From positions 1 through 22,212 of IMG/VR virus record IMGVR_UViG_3300042397_000605: a DNA stretch of 22,212 bases, one strand, 5' to 3'. The number at the start of each line of letters is the position of its first letter. The stretch's first letter is position 1. The translations under genes and the position numbers were made by a program. Below the pieces are notes generated by a model that was not told the DNA's origin, did not search any database, and was given only the letters and a program-made list of their open reading frames with translations. Of this stretch, positions 7,360-14,873 are shown one piece after another. Source of the DNA: a virus.

Positions 7360-8069
7360 TAATGGCTCAGCTCGTTTATGTCTGTCATAATAACAACACA
7401 ATATTTTGTTCCTGTTTTCATTGGCAAAGAAGCATGTTCATAAATATAGTTTGAAGGGAATATAGCTATATCTCCAACTTTTGGAGTATGAACAAAATTA
7501 TCTAATCTTGGAAACTTAATCTCTCCGCCTTCATAATCATCATTAATATAGATAACAGCAGAGACTGTACAATTATAAGCAGGGCCATGATCAGCATGAA
7601 TATTAAAGTGAGTTCCTTCACCCTCATACTTTACAAAGTTAAATGCTTCGTAATATGTAACATTAATTCCCCAATAATGAGCATAGTCGTCTACACACAT
7701 TTTTAGCTTTTGGTAAATCTCTTCATGAAGATCAATTAAGTCTTGATTAGATTCATCTCTTGGCCCAAGATTTTCTTGCTTATATTTAAAGTCTACACAA
7801 TCTCTTGCTTTTTTAATTGGGGCATCAGAGTTTGTAACTTTAGCTTCTGACCACTTATATTTTTTATCTCCTGAAAGATTGTGCTCAAGCGTATTAATAT
7901 ATCTTTCTGAATCATCTTTAGAAAAAACATTATGATAAATGTTTAGTCCTAATCCTGGATTACTAATAGAAATATTGATTTGAGGCATTAATCTTTCAAC
8001 TCTACCTGAAACTGTTTCAGACCTGTCTTTTGTAAACCAATGATTTTCATTTTCATCATAAATATCCAT
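7359..8069 (-). CDS. 2OG-Fe(II) oxygenase (paralogue 7), first gene of the operon
   Basis: A 236-residue oxygenase opening the ten-gene operon. The iron triad is H158-A-D160 and H212, and K222, ten residues later, is the 2-oxoglutarate residue. The core block is YINDDYEGGEIKF. The region YEAFNFVKYEGEGTHF (140-155) closely matches paralogue 6. A leader of about 23 bases carries a GATGGGG ribosome site, and an extended -10 (TGC-TATAAT) lies at 8099-8107, so transcription of the cluster is expected to start here. No signal peptide is visible, so the enzyme should act in the cytoplasm of the infected cell. The substrate is unknown. Confidence 0.92.
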   Translation of the reverse strand: MDIYDENENHWFTKDRSETVSGRVERLMPQINISISNPGLGLNIYHNVFSKDDSERYINTLEHNLSGDKKYKWSEAKVTNSDAPIKKARDCVDFKYKQENLGPRDESNQDLIDLHEEIYQKLKMCVDDYAHYWGINVTYYEAFNFVKYEGEGTHFNIHADHGPAYNCTVSAVIYINDDYEGGEIKFPRLDNFVHTPKVGDIAIFPSNYIYEHASLPMKTGTKYCVVIMTDINELSH

Positions 8070-8098
8070 AAGATCCCCATCTTTTAAGGTTATAATTT

Positions 8099-8107
8099 AT
8101 TATAGCA
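8099..8107 (-). promoter_or_regulatory. Extended -10 promoter of the oxygenase operon
   Basis: TGC-TATAAT on the minus strand, with 29 bases between the box and the ATG at 8069. The predicted transcript has a leader of about 23 bases with a purine-rich ribosome site. No convincing -35 is seen. Confidence 0.6.
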
Positions 8108-8141
8108 TGAAAAAGCTATTTAAAGCAAAATAAGGCTAGTG

Positions 8142-8402
8142 CTACCACTTATCTAAAGGACAAGTAGCGCTAAGAAGTTTAGTTTTAGCTGCCATAAAAC
8201 AACCACATTTTTTACATTGTTTAGTTAACTTAATTAACTCTGGGCATGATTTACAAATATCATACCTTTTATTTGATAAAGATTCATCTGCTCTTTCAGC
8301 ATTAGGATTAATCATATCCCAAGGTTTTACAGTTTTAGATAGGTGTTCAACCATATCTTTGTTTTTTTCTTTATATATTTCCCAAGGAGTTTTTTCAGAC
8401 AT
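8142..8402 (-). CDS. Small zinc-ribbon-like protein, DUF6171 type (copy 1)
   Basis: An 86-residue protein with six cysteines in two knuckles (C50-x2-C53 and C63-x2-C66-x-C68) and a last C81 before the terminal PLDKW. The segment CKKCGCFMAAKTKLL is typical of the DUF6171 family seen in phages (family name from memory). Zinc binding is expected from the cysteine pattern; the function is unknown. The start ATG at 8402 is two bases past the stop of the upstream gene; an earlier in-frame start would overlap it by 37 bases. A second copy at 21679-21873 shares the last 40 residues closely, and it too lies next to a 2OG oxygenase gene. Confidence 0.82.
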   Translation of the reverse strand: MSEKTPWEIYKEKNKDMVEHLSKTVKPWDMINPNAERADESLSNKRYDICKSCPELIKLTKQCKKCGCFMAAKTKLLSATCPLDKW

Positions 8403-8404
8403 GT

Positions 8405-8737
8405 TTAATCTTGAGAGAAGACAGAATCTTGGTATTTCCAACCCATTCTAACTTCTAATCCTTCTGGAACTTCTACTGCCAAAAGATTGCTTTTTAAAAC
8501 AGAATAAGTAGCTTCATCTGATAAAATTGGCAAAACTATGCCTTCTGTGCTAGTTAATTCAATTTTAAACTTACCTAAAGGTAAGTCTGGGTAGTCTTGT
8601 GTATTATCTACAAAAGTGTATCCTTGAGCAAGAATTTCTGGCAAAGGTGGTACAGAATGTAATACATATTCTACAATGCCATCAGAAATAAAAGCTATTA
8701 CTTTACCCTTTTTTACAAGTCCTTCAGTTATTAACAT
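8405..8737 (-). CDS. Unknown small protein
   Basis: I do not recognise this 110-residue protein. It starts MLITEGLVKKGKVIAFIS, then GIVEYVLHSVPPLPEILAQG, with a mixed alpha/beta appearance, no signal peptide, no membrane segment and no cysteines. It is the first gene of a two-gene unit with the zinc-ribbon protein downstream. A GGAG ribosome site lies about 6 bases before the ATG, and an extended -10-like box (TGA-TATAGT) is at 8767-8775. Short proteins like this sit among tail genes in phages, but nothing in the sequence fixes a structural role. Confidence 0.75.
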   Translation of the reverse strand: MLITEGLVKKGKVIAFISDGIVEYVLHSVPPLPEILAQGYTFVDNTQDYPDLPLGKFKIELTSTEGIVLPILSDEATYSVLKSNLLAVEVPEGLEVRMGWKYQDSVFSQD

Positions 8738-8766
8738 ATCAACTCCATATTCTATTTAATGTATTA

Positions 8767-8775
8767 ACTATATCA
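8767..8775 (-). promoter_or_regulatory. Extended -10 (TGATATAGT) before the 8737 gene
   Basis: The minus strand carries TGA-TATAGT with 29 bases to the start codon at 8737. The leader contains a GGAG ribosome site. It departs from the usual TATAAT by one base. Confidence 0.45.
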
Positions 8776-8797
8776 TAGTTATTACTTTTTAACAATT

Positions 8798-9757
8798 TTA
8801 ACAGAAATTATTGCCACCGCAAGCATAACCTGTTATTCCAAAACAAGAAAAGAAATCACATGAGCCTGCTCCTCCACAGCATGGGGCACCACCTGCGTCG
8901 GCTCCACAATAGTTACCAGCTGTTGAACAACTTGAGAAGCTTGGGAAGAATGGTGGGAAGAATGGTGGGAAGAACGGTGGGAAGAACGGGAAGAAAGGTG
9001 GGAAGAACGGGAAGAAAGGTGGGAAGAATGGAGGGAAGAATGGTGGGAAGAACGGGAAGAATGGTGGGAAAAACGGTGGGAAGAACGGGAAGAAAGGAAA
9101 AAACGGTGGGAAGAAAGGTGGGAAGAACGGAAAGAATGGGGGAAAGAAAGGAGGAAAGAATGGAGATAATGTAGTAACTGATCCAGACGCAGCAGAAGCA
9201 ACGCTTGTACCATTAGCATTAGTTGCTGTGACTGTATAAGTTTGAGCTGTTCCAGCGGTATCATTAATAAGAATTGGAGAAGTAGCACCTGTTCCAGAAG
9301 TACCGTCAGATCCTGTTACAGTAAACCCAGTAATTGCGCTACCACCAGTTGCGGGGGCTGAGAAGGCAATAGAGTTTTGATTAACACCAGCAGTAGGTGT
9401 TGGGGCAGACATGGTTGCAGGAACTGTTGTAGCTGTAATTGAACTTGAAGCAGATGAGGCTGCAGATGTTCCAGCAGCATTAGTCGCTGTTGCAGTAAAC
9501 GTGTAGGCCGTGTTAGATTGCAAACCTGTGACTGTAATTGGAGAAGATGACCCAGTTCCAGTATATCCGCCAGGAGACGAGGTTACAGTAAATGATGTAG
9601 CAGCAGGGGATAGCGCAGGCAAAGAAAATGTAACTGTGGCTGCGCCATTGTTAAACGCTCTGCCTGTTCCTACGTTTGTTGCAGTTACGCTTGTTGGCGC
9701 TAATGGCTCTAAAAAGTCATTTGATGCAGATGAACGTTTACCCGTCTTCTTAGCCAT
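8798..9757 (-). CDS. FN3-FN3-(Pro-Phe-Phe-Pro) rod-cysteine-knot-like protein, putative tail adhesin
   Basis: This 319-residue protein has four parts. After a basic N-terminus (MAKKTGKRSS) come two fibronectin type III-like beta domains (about 20-111 and 112-196) with the usual NTAYTFTATATN and AQTYTVTATN strands. Residues 199-272 are an almost pure run of P-F-F-P and P-P-F-F units. The C-terminal 43 residues hold eight cysteines (277, 284, 293, 294, 300, 305, 313, 319), with the first six spaced C-x6-C-x8-CC-x5-C-x4-C. FN3 domains on phage tails often bind carbohydrate. The position directly after a tail-fibre gene (14-base gap) suggests a virion surface protein. The Pro-Phe run is strongly hydrophobic without being a normal membrane helix. 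No signal peptide is seen. A second, smaller protein of this type is at 16582-17265. Confidence 0.85.
   Translation of the reverse strand: MAKKTGKRSSASNDFLEPLAPTSVTATNVGTGRAFNNGAATVTFSLPALSPAATSFTVTSSPGGYTGTGSSSPITVTGLQSNTAYTFTATATNAAGTSAASSASSSITATTVPATMSAPTPTAGVNQNSIAFSAPATGGSAITGFTVTGSDGTSGTGATSPILINDTAGTAQTYTVTATNANGTSVASAASGSVTTLSPFFPPFFPPFFPFFPPFFPPFFPFFPFFPPFFPPFFPFFPPFFPPFFPPFFPFFPPFFPFFPPFFPPFFPPFFPSFSSCSTAGNYCGADAGGAPCCGGAGSCDFFSCFGITGYACGGNNFC
8942..9163 (-). repeat. Tandem Pro-Phe-Phe-Pro coding repeat
   Basis: Short tandem units of 9 and 12 bases, such as CCACCATTCTTC on the coding strand, encode F-F-P and P-P-F-F. The plus strand is a purine-rich ladder of GGGAAGAA blocks. The unit lengths vary, as expected if copy number changes by slippage or recombination. 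Confidence 0.9.
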
Positions 9758-9771
9758 TTATATTCCCCTTA

Positions 9772-11844
9772 TTACGCTGTTAGATCGCCGTAAACAACCC
9801 AAGTGTTTGTTGCTCTCTTGAAAAGAGTTGCAGTTGACCATTGTGTTCTTAGTTTTAATCCTGGTGTTGAGTTTACTGTTACTCCAGCATCTCCTGCAAT
9901 TGTTACCTGACCTGTTGAGGTTTGAAGGACATCAATTGAGGTTCCAACTGGAAAGGCTACTGCTGAGTTTAGTGGAATTGTAATTGTTGCTGCAGATCCT
10001 TTTGCAACTTCAATTAGTGAATCTCTTTCAGTTAATGCTGACAGTGTATAAGAGTCTGTCTTTTGAATAATTGGTGTACGAGAAGGAGTTCCTTCTTTTG
10101 TCTGTGTGCCATCAGTAAATATAAATCCACCAGCAGTTGAGCTAATAACTGCAGTTCCATTTACCTTTAGGTCTTTTCCTGAAGCAAGGTTGATGTGCTC
10201 TGAAGAAGTCCAAGAATCTGTTGCATCTACCCAGTTAAAGGTTTTATCAGTTGCGCCCTTAAGTGTAATTCCGCCACCGTCTGCAGTGGTATCAGTAGGG
10301 GTTCCTGTGTCTCCAAGAACAATATTTTTGTCTTCAATAACAAGGTTAGTTGAGTTAAGGTTTGTTGTAGTTCCGTTAACTGTTAAGTTTCCAGAAAGAG
10401 TAAGGTCTGCTGCGTTTACTGTCCCTGTAAATGTAGGATTTGCAAGATTTGCCTTTAGGTCAAGTGCTGTTTGAGCAGCAGTTGATACTGGCTTGTTAGC
10501 ATCTGTTGTGTTATCAACATTTGCAAGGCCAACATCAGATTTAGTAATTCCAGTAGGTGTGTTAATTACTGGTGATGTAAGAGTTTTATTTGTAAGTGTT
10601 TCAGTCTTAGAAGCAGTTGATTTATCATCTAGCTGTGTTTGAATGCTTGAAGTAACACCATCAAGATATCCAATTTCAACATCTGATACGTTAGCAACAG
10701 TTGCTTGCTTGCCATTTATTTGTGTTTGAATAGCTGAAGTAACGCCATCTAGGTATCCAATTTCAGTATCTGAAACATTAGCGACTACTGCTTGCTTATT
10801 ATTTAACTGTGTTTGAATAGATGAAGTTACACCGTCTACATAGTTAAGTTCAGTTACAGATAGAAGCGCACCGTCAAGAATGTTTAATTCTGCAGCGGTA
10901 GACGTAAGTCCAGCTAAAGTATTAATTTCAGCTGAAGTTGCAGTAACTCCAGCAAGCTTATTTAACTCTGCTGTGGTAGCTGTAACACCATCAAGAATGT
11001 TTAATTCTGTTGCAGATGAAGTCAAAGATGCAAGAACATTTATTTGTGCTGCTGTTGCTGTAACACCATCAAGAATATTTAGCTCAGCTGTAGATGAAGT
11101 AATCCCATCAAGAACATTTAGCTCTGTGGCTGTTGCTGATAAAATAACATCTTCGTTAATTTTTGGAGATGTTAAAGTTTTATTAGTAAGGGTTTCTGAT
11201 CCAGCAAGTGAAGCAACATCGGCATCAGATACCGCTGTATTTAATTGAGCAAGAGTAGTGTTTAATGTATTTGAAGTTAAATTAATTGTCTTATTAGATA
11301 GTGTTTGAGTAGCATCAAGTAAGGCAACTGTTCCAGTAGCATCTGGAAATGTTATGTCTCTGTCTGCTGTTGGATCTACAACCTTAAGACTTGTCTCAAA
11401 TCCATTTGCTGTAGCGCCTTCAAACTTAACTTCAGTTTGAACTTCAAGAACTGTACTATTAATAATAGTGGTTGTTCCTGATACTGTTAAGTCTCCTGAT
11501 ACTGTTACGTTACCGCTGGCATCGGCAAGAACTACTGTTCCTGTAGCATCTGGCAAAGTAATAGTGCGATCATCTGTTGGATCAGTTACCGAAACCGTAG
11601 TTTCAAAATTATTTGCAGTTGCACCTTCAAATGTAATGCTTGAACCAAATGATGGATTTGCTGTTGAATTAGCATCAATAAAGTAGTCAAGGTTTAGCCA
11701 GTGATTTGTACCATCACCAATTTTAAATTTGTTTGTATCGGTTTCGTACCCGATTTCTCCTGCGTTTAGGATAGGACCGTTGCCACTGTTAGTAGAGATC
11801 CACTGTGCTGCAGTACCCCTACGCTGTTGCATTCTTGTTGCCAT
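9772..11844 (-). CDS. Phage tail fibre protein, repeat-rich (690 residues)
   Basis: The N-terminus (MATRMQQRRGTAAQW, then GEIGYETDTNKFKIGDGTNH at 29-48) matches the fibre attachment domain seen on many phage tail fibres and Mtd-like proteins. Two copies of an F-E-G-A-T-A module end in PDATGTV (about 72-105 and 140-174). Eight consecutive 13-residue repeats of the type TAELNILDGVTAT cover 239-342, followed by longer IQTQLNNKQ...EIGYLDGVTSS repeats; such repeats form elongated trimers. A module at about 483-566 (LTVNGTTT to ASGKD) is shared with the fibre at 12378-14159. The last 90 residues, ending TWVVYGDLTA, match the C-terminus of the protein at 17265-18038 and are probably the receptor-binding tip. 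The ATG at 11844 has a GGGAGG ribosome site and its own promoter. Confidence 0.9.
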   Translation of the reverse strand: MATRMQQRRGTAAQWISTNSGNGPILNAGEIGYETDTNKFKIGDGTNHWLNLDYFIDANSTANPSFGSSITFEGATANNFETTVSVTDPTDDRTITLPDATGTVVLADASGNVTVSGDLTVSGTTTIINSTVLEVQTEVKFEGATANGFETSLKVVDPTADRDITFPDATGTVALLDATQTLSNKTINLTSNTLNTTLAQLNTAVSDADVASLAGSETLTNKTLTSPKINEDVILSATATELNVLDGITSSTAELNILDGVTATAAQINVLASLTSSATELNILDGVTATTAELNKLAGVTATSAEINTLAGLTSTAAELNILDGALLSVTELNYVDGVTSSIQTQLNNKQAVVANVSDTEIGYLDGVTSAIQTQINGKQATVANVSDVEIGYLDGVTSSIQTQLDDKSTASKTETLTNKTLTSPVINTPTGITKSDVGLANVDNTTDANKPVSTAAQTALDLKANLANPTFTGTVNAADLTLSGNLTVNGTTTNLNSTNLVIEDKNIVLGDTGTPTDTTADGGGITLKGATDKTFNWVDATDSWTSSEHINLASGKDLKVNGTAVISSTAGGFIFTDGTQTKEGTPSRTPIIQKTDSYTLSALTERDSLIEVAKGSAATITIPLNSAVAFPVGTSIDVLQTSTGQVTIAGDAGVTVNSTPGLKLRTQWSTATLFKRATNTWVVYGDLTA
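10819..11130 (-). repeat. Eight tandem 13-residue (39-base) repeats in the tail fibre gene
   Basis: These repeats encode residues 239-342 with the consensus x-A-E-L-N-x-L-D-G-V-T-x-x. They are diverged at DNA level, so they are old. They give a regular beta or coiled shaft in trimeric fibres of other phages. Confidence 0.85.
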
Positions 11845-11870
11845 ATTTTTGTCCTCCCAGACCTTTATCT

Positions 11871-11879
11871 ATTATATCA
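11871..11879 (-). promoter_or_regulatory. Extended -10 promoter of the 11844 tail fibre gene
   Basis: TGA-TATAAT on the minus strand, 26 bases before the ATG at 11844. The leader carries GGGAGG. It would drive the fibre gene and the FN3/Pro-Phe gene after it. Confidence 0.6.
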
Positions 11880-11884
11880 GATAA

Positions 11885-12358
11885 TTAACTAAAATTATCT
11901 AATGGACTTCCGCCGTCGTAACTATTATTCCAGTATGCTGAATCATAAAACCCAGCAATTTCTGTAGATGTAAAGATTGAATCATAAAACCCTGCATCTT
12001 GGAATATAGAAACAATTAGTCCAGTTCCATCAATTGCTGTATCGTGAATGTGTTGTCTAAGATCAGCGGTATCAGCAAATGTAGCAATCATAATCCATTC
12101 AGCAGCATCAGTAGAATAAATAGATAGATGTTGTGATACTGTATCAAACCATAGCTGTCCATCTACTGGAGAAACTGGGGCAGATGATTCAGTAGGAACA
12201 ATTGGAGTTGCCGATCCTAGTAAGTTATCTACATATAGTTTTGTTACTGCATGTGTATTTTCAGTAGGAGTGGCAACTGTTACAGTTCCCCCGAAAGTTC
12301 CGCCTTGGGTTACATCTAACCCGTGCTTTACCTTAAAGTCTTTGTTTACAGTTGCCAC
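11885..12358 (-). CDS. Short tail fibre-like structural protein
   Basis: A 157-residue protein beginning with a GTG codon (AGAGG six bases upstream). The N-terminus MATVNKDFKVKHGLDVTQGG is nearly the same as that of the next gene (MATVTKDFRVKAGLVVEG), implying a shared attachment role. Then come a THAVTKLYVDNLLG segment, a beta domain with PVDGQLWFDTVSQHLSIY (63-80), as found in phage fibre proteins, and an aromatic C-terminus with two F-Y-D-S units. It is probably a virion protein that docks with, or replaces, part of the larger fibre. The exact role is unknown. Confidence 0.78.
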   Translation of the reverse strand: MATVNKDFKVKHGLDVTQGGTFGGTVTVATPTENTHAVTKLYVDNLLGSATPIVPTESSAPVSPVDGQLWFDTVSQHLSIYSTDAAEWIMIATFADTADLRQHIHDTAIDGTGLIVSIFQDAGFYDSIFTSTEIAGFYDSAYWNNSYDGGSPLDNFS

Positions 12359-12377
12359 TTCTAGCCTCTTTTCTTAA

Positions 12378-14159
12378 TTATGCTTCGATGTAGGTCTTGC
12401 TTACCTTAACAACAGTATCAGCTGCTGCTCCAGTAACTTGAAGAAGAACATTTCCACCGTCATAAACGGCATTTGTTGTTCCTAGTTGAGCATTGCTGAT
12501 TACATCAGCGTACTCTGTTACATAAACGTTATTTGCTCCATCTACCGCTACAAGCATTTCAATTACTTCAATATCAGTACCCTTTTTCATTTGTACGATA
12601 TATTTAGCAGCTGTATATGTTGTTGCTGAGAATGTATCAATAGTTGTTGCCGAAGTTCCAGCAGTTGCTGTTGCAGATCCTACAAGGGCATCTGGTAGAG
12701 CAATGCTTGTTGCTGCTGCTGCACCAAGAGTTGGTGTAACAAAAGTTGGGCTAGTAGTAAATGCTACTGTTCCAGAACCTGCTTCATCAGTTAATGCTGC
12801 TGCAAGGTTTGCAGATGATGGTGTTCCAAGGAATGTAGCTATGCCAGTTCCAAGACCAGAAACATCATTTGCAATTCGTACTGTAAGTGTGTTGCTTGCA
12901 CCATCAATTGTCTTATTTGTAAGAGTTTGTGTTGCAGCTGTTACTAGTGTACCGTTTAAGTAATAGTCCTTACCAGAAGCAAGGTTAAGGTGTTCAGATG
13001 AGGTCCATGCATCAGTTGCATCTACCCATGAGAAAGTCTTGTCTGTGGCACCCTTAAGAGTAAGACCACCACCGTCAGCACCTGCATCTGTTGGTGTTGC
13101 TACTGAGCCAAGTGTAAGGTTCTTATCATCAATTGTGATTTCTGTTGAATTAATTGTAGTTGTTGTACCATTAACTGTTAGGTCCCCTGAAAGAACCAAA
13201 GATGTACCAGTTGCTGCACCAATGTTTGGTGTTACAAGTGTTGGGGTATTAGCAAAAACAAGTGCTCCAGTACCAGTTTCATCAGAGATGATCCCAGCAA
13301 GTTCTGAAGAAGATGTTGATGCAAGTACATTTAACTTATCTGTTGTTACAACAAGTGTCTTTGTCTCTGGAATGGTTGTTCCATTGATAGATGTAGCAGT
13401 AGCCACACCAAGTGCTGGTGTTGTAAGTGTTGGACTCGTAAGAGTCTTATTTGTAAGAGTCTGAGTGTTTGTTGTTCCAACTACCGCACCAGTTGCACCG
13501 TGTGCTTCTGTTGCTCCTGTGTGAGTTGTAAGGTCTGAAGAAGCAGCCTTGTTATTTAACTGAGTCTGAATTGCTGATGTAACGCCATCTACATAGTTAA
13601 GCTCTGTAGTTGAAAGTGTTGCACCATCAAGAATATTAAGCTCTGTAGAAGTTGCTGACATAACAACATCTTCATTTACCTTTGGTGATGTTAGTGTCTT
13701 GTTGGTAAGTGTTTGTGTATTAGTTGTTCCAACTACCGCACCAGTTGCACCATGTGCTTCTGTAAGGCTTGCGTGTGTTGTAACATCTGAAGTAAGCGCT
13801 ACTGTACCAGTTGCATCTGGGAATGTGATCGTACGGTCTGCTGTTGGATCAGTTACTGCAACAGTTGTTTCATAATCATCTGCTGTAGAACCTTCAAATG
13901 AAATTGAAGAAGCAAAGACACCAACTGCTGCTGGAGCTGCCCACTCAACACCATATGTTGCACCTGATGCTGCCGTAAGTACTTGACCATTTGTGCCAAC
14001 ACCTAAACGAGCTACTGCATCATCTGCACTACCTACAATTAAATCACCCTTAGCATCAACGACACCTGCTGTGATAATATTTTTTCCATTAACGGTCGCA
14101 GTTGATCCCTCAACTACCAGTCCCGCCTTTACTCTAAAGTCTTTTGTTACTGTTGCCAT
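12378..14159 (-). CDS. Phage tail fibre protein (593 residues)
   Basis: The fibre starts MATVTKDFRVKAGLVVEG, then GDLIVGSADDAVARLGVGTN (about 39-58), which is common in phage fibres. It has an F-E-G-S-T-A ... PDATGTV module, TSTELNILDG and TTELNYVDG repeats, and two copies of EAHGATGAVVGTTNTQTLTN. It also has the module LTVNGTTTT...ASGKD shared with the 9772-11844 fibre. The last 85 residues (from about TTYTAAKYIVQMKKG to KTYIEA) resemble the C-terminus of the 148-residue protein directly upstream and C-terminal domains of cyanophage fibres. The ATG has AAGGAGAT seven bases upstream. A trimeric shaft with a receptor-binding tip is likely. Confidence 0.9.
   Translation of the reverse strand: MATVTKDFRVKAGLVVEGSTATVNGKNIITAGVVDAKGDLIVGSADDAVARLGVGTNGQVLTAASGATYGVEWAAPAAVGVFASSISFEGSTADDYETTVAVTDPTADRTITFPDATGTVALTSDVTTHASLTEAHGATGAVVGTTNTQTLTNKTLTSPKVNEDVVMSATSTELNILDGATLSTTELNYVDGVTSAIQTQLNNKAASSDLTTHTGATEAHGATGAVVGTTNTQTLTNKTLTSPTLTTPALGVATATSINGTTIPETKTLVVTTDKLNVLASTSSSELAGIISDETGTGALVFANTPTLVTPNIGAATGTSLVLSGDLTVNGTTTTINSTEITIDDKNLTLGSVATPTDAGADGGGLTLKGATDKTFSWVDATDAWTSSEHLNLASGKDYYLNGTLVTAATQTLTNKTIDGASNTLTVRIANDVSGLGTGIATFLGTPSSANLAAALTDEAGSGTVAFTTSPTFVTPTLGAAAATSIALPDALVGSATATAGTSATTIDTFSATTYTAAKYIVQMKKGTDIEVIEMLVAVDGANNVYVTEYADVISNAQLGTTNAVYDGGNVLLQVTGAAADTVVKVSKTYIEA
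13471..13763 (-). repeat. 41-base near-identical direct repeat pair inside the fibre gene
   Basis: GTTGTTCCAACTACCGCACC (plus strand) begins both copies, at about 13471-13511 and 13723-13763, which differ at one base. They encode the duplicated E-A-H-G-A-T-G-A-V-V-G-T-T-N segment. The near identity points to recent duplication or gene conversion. Confidence 0.75.
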
Positions 14160-14172
14160 TTTATCTCCTTAG

Positions 14173-14619
14173 TTAGGCCTTTAACCCAATACGCAAGTAG
14201 CGTAAGGTTATAGGGGTTTGTCCACCCACAGGTACTACAGAAAGTGAAACTGTATCGCCTGCTCTAGATACGGAGATGGTGCCAATATTCCCATCATTAT
14301 CTACTGTCCCATATTCACTAACGTTTACATCTGTAGCATCAGGGACTATGGTTAATTCTGTGGCCCAATATTTATTTGCACCGCCAGAAGTCTTTTTAAT
14401 TGAGATCATGTATTTTACTGATCTCCACTCGCTTGCTAAAAAGTTATCAAAAATTGTAGTATTTTCAATACCATTAATTGTAGACTCATTGTTGCCATCT
14501 GAACCAAGGTCAGTAGAACGAGCAGAAGCACTGTCAATCAAGTCTTCGTAATTTGTTTGACTTGGACGATCTCCAGTTTGGAATAAAGCCTTTACACTTG
14601 CGATTGATATTTTAGCCAT
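14173..14619 (-). CDS. Small tail fibre-associated protein
   Basis: A 148-residue protein. Its N-terminus (ISIASVKALFQTGDRPSQTN, 4-23) is a recurring phage fibre motif. Its second half (VKYMISIKKTSGG, then NVSEYGTVDN) aligns with the C-terminal domain of the 593-residue fibre downstream (AKYIVQMKKGTDIE, then YVTEYADVIS). It looks like a short two-part structural protein with the same beta-sandwich tip. The ATG at 14619 lies six bases after a TGA-TATAAT box and has no ribosome site, so a leaderless start is likely. It heads a unit with the two fibre genes that follow. Confidence 0.8.
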   Translation of the reverse strand: MAKISIASVKALFQTGDRPSQTNYEDLIDSASARSTDLGSDGNNESTINGIENTTIFDNFLASEWRSVKYMISIKKTSGGANKYWATELTIVPDATDVNVSEYGTVDNDGNIGTISVSRAGDTVSLSVVPVGGQTPITLRYLRIGLKA

Positions 14620-14625
14620 ATGCTG

Positions 14626-14634
14626 ATTATATCA
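14626..14634 (-). promoter_or_regulatory. Extended -10, leaderless promoter of the 14619 gene
   Basis: TGA-TATAAT is followed by six bases (CAGCAT) and the ATG, which puts the expected +1 on the start codon. No Shine-Dalgarno is present. Confidence 0.6.
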
Positions 14635-14642
14635 CATTTATA

Positions 14643-14870
14643 TTAGATAATATAGTTAGAAAAACCAATTATTTGAACACCAATTCCAGGCGGAGCTAAT
14701 GGGTTTACCCCATCTATTCCAATATTTGTAATTCGTAATTTAAAAGGTAAAGTTTCTTTTACTTGAACTTTTTTATAATAACCAATATTTCTTGCTTTTG
14801 AAGCTTTAGGTTTTATATCAAATACAACTTTTGAATAATGGTTTACATCTAAAACTTTTACTTTAGCCAT
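14643..14870 (-). CDS. Small phage structural-type protein, 75 residues
   Basis: This basic, beta-rich 75-residue protein starts MAKVKVLDVNHYSKVVFDIK and ends GVQIIGFSNYII. The pattern, including LRITNIGIDGVNP and PPGIGVQIIG, recalls small proteins encoded among tail genes of uncultured aquatic phages, but I cannot name a family. It begins three bases after the stop of the upstream gene, so it is translated from the same message. A minor virion part is the best guess. Confidence 0.75.
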   Translation of the reverse strand: MAKVKVLDVNHYSKVVFDIKPKASKARNIGYYKKVQVKETLPFKLRITNIGIDGVNPLAPPGIGVQIIGFSNYII

Positions 14871-14873
14871 TTG

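Noticed and set aside
8102-8119. Terminator from the ATAGC/GCTAT inverted repeat after the 8142 gene
   Set aside because: The stem is only five AT-rich pairs and overlaps the promoter of the oxygenase operon; too weak to call.
8942-9163. CRISPR-like array in the purine-rich repeats
   Set aside because: Units are 9-12 bases without unique spacers and encode a protein repeat.
8860-9174. Plus-strand frame rich in G-R-M-V-G-R-T repeats opposite the Pro-Phe rod
   Set aside because: It is the antisense reading of a stop-free repeat, has no ribosome site or sensible domain, and the minus-strand gene has clear FN3 and cysteine-rich domains.
9772-11844. Diversity-generating retroelement, suggested by an Mtd-like N-terminus of the fibre
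   Set aside because: No reverse transcriptase, template repeat or variable region pair is visible in the window.
12703-13464. Long plus-strand frames opposite the tail fibre genes
   Set aside because: They are antisense shadows of low-complexity Thr/Ala/Val-rich fibre coding, with no ribosome sites and no domain pattern.
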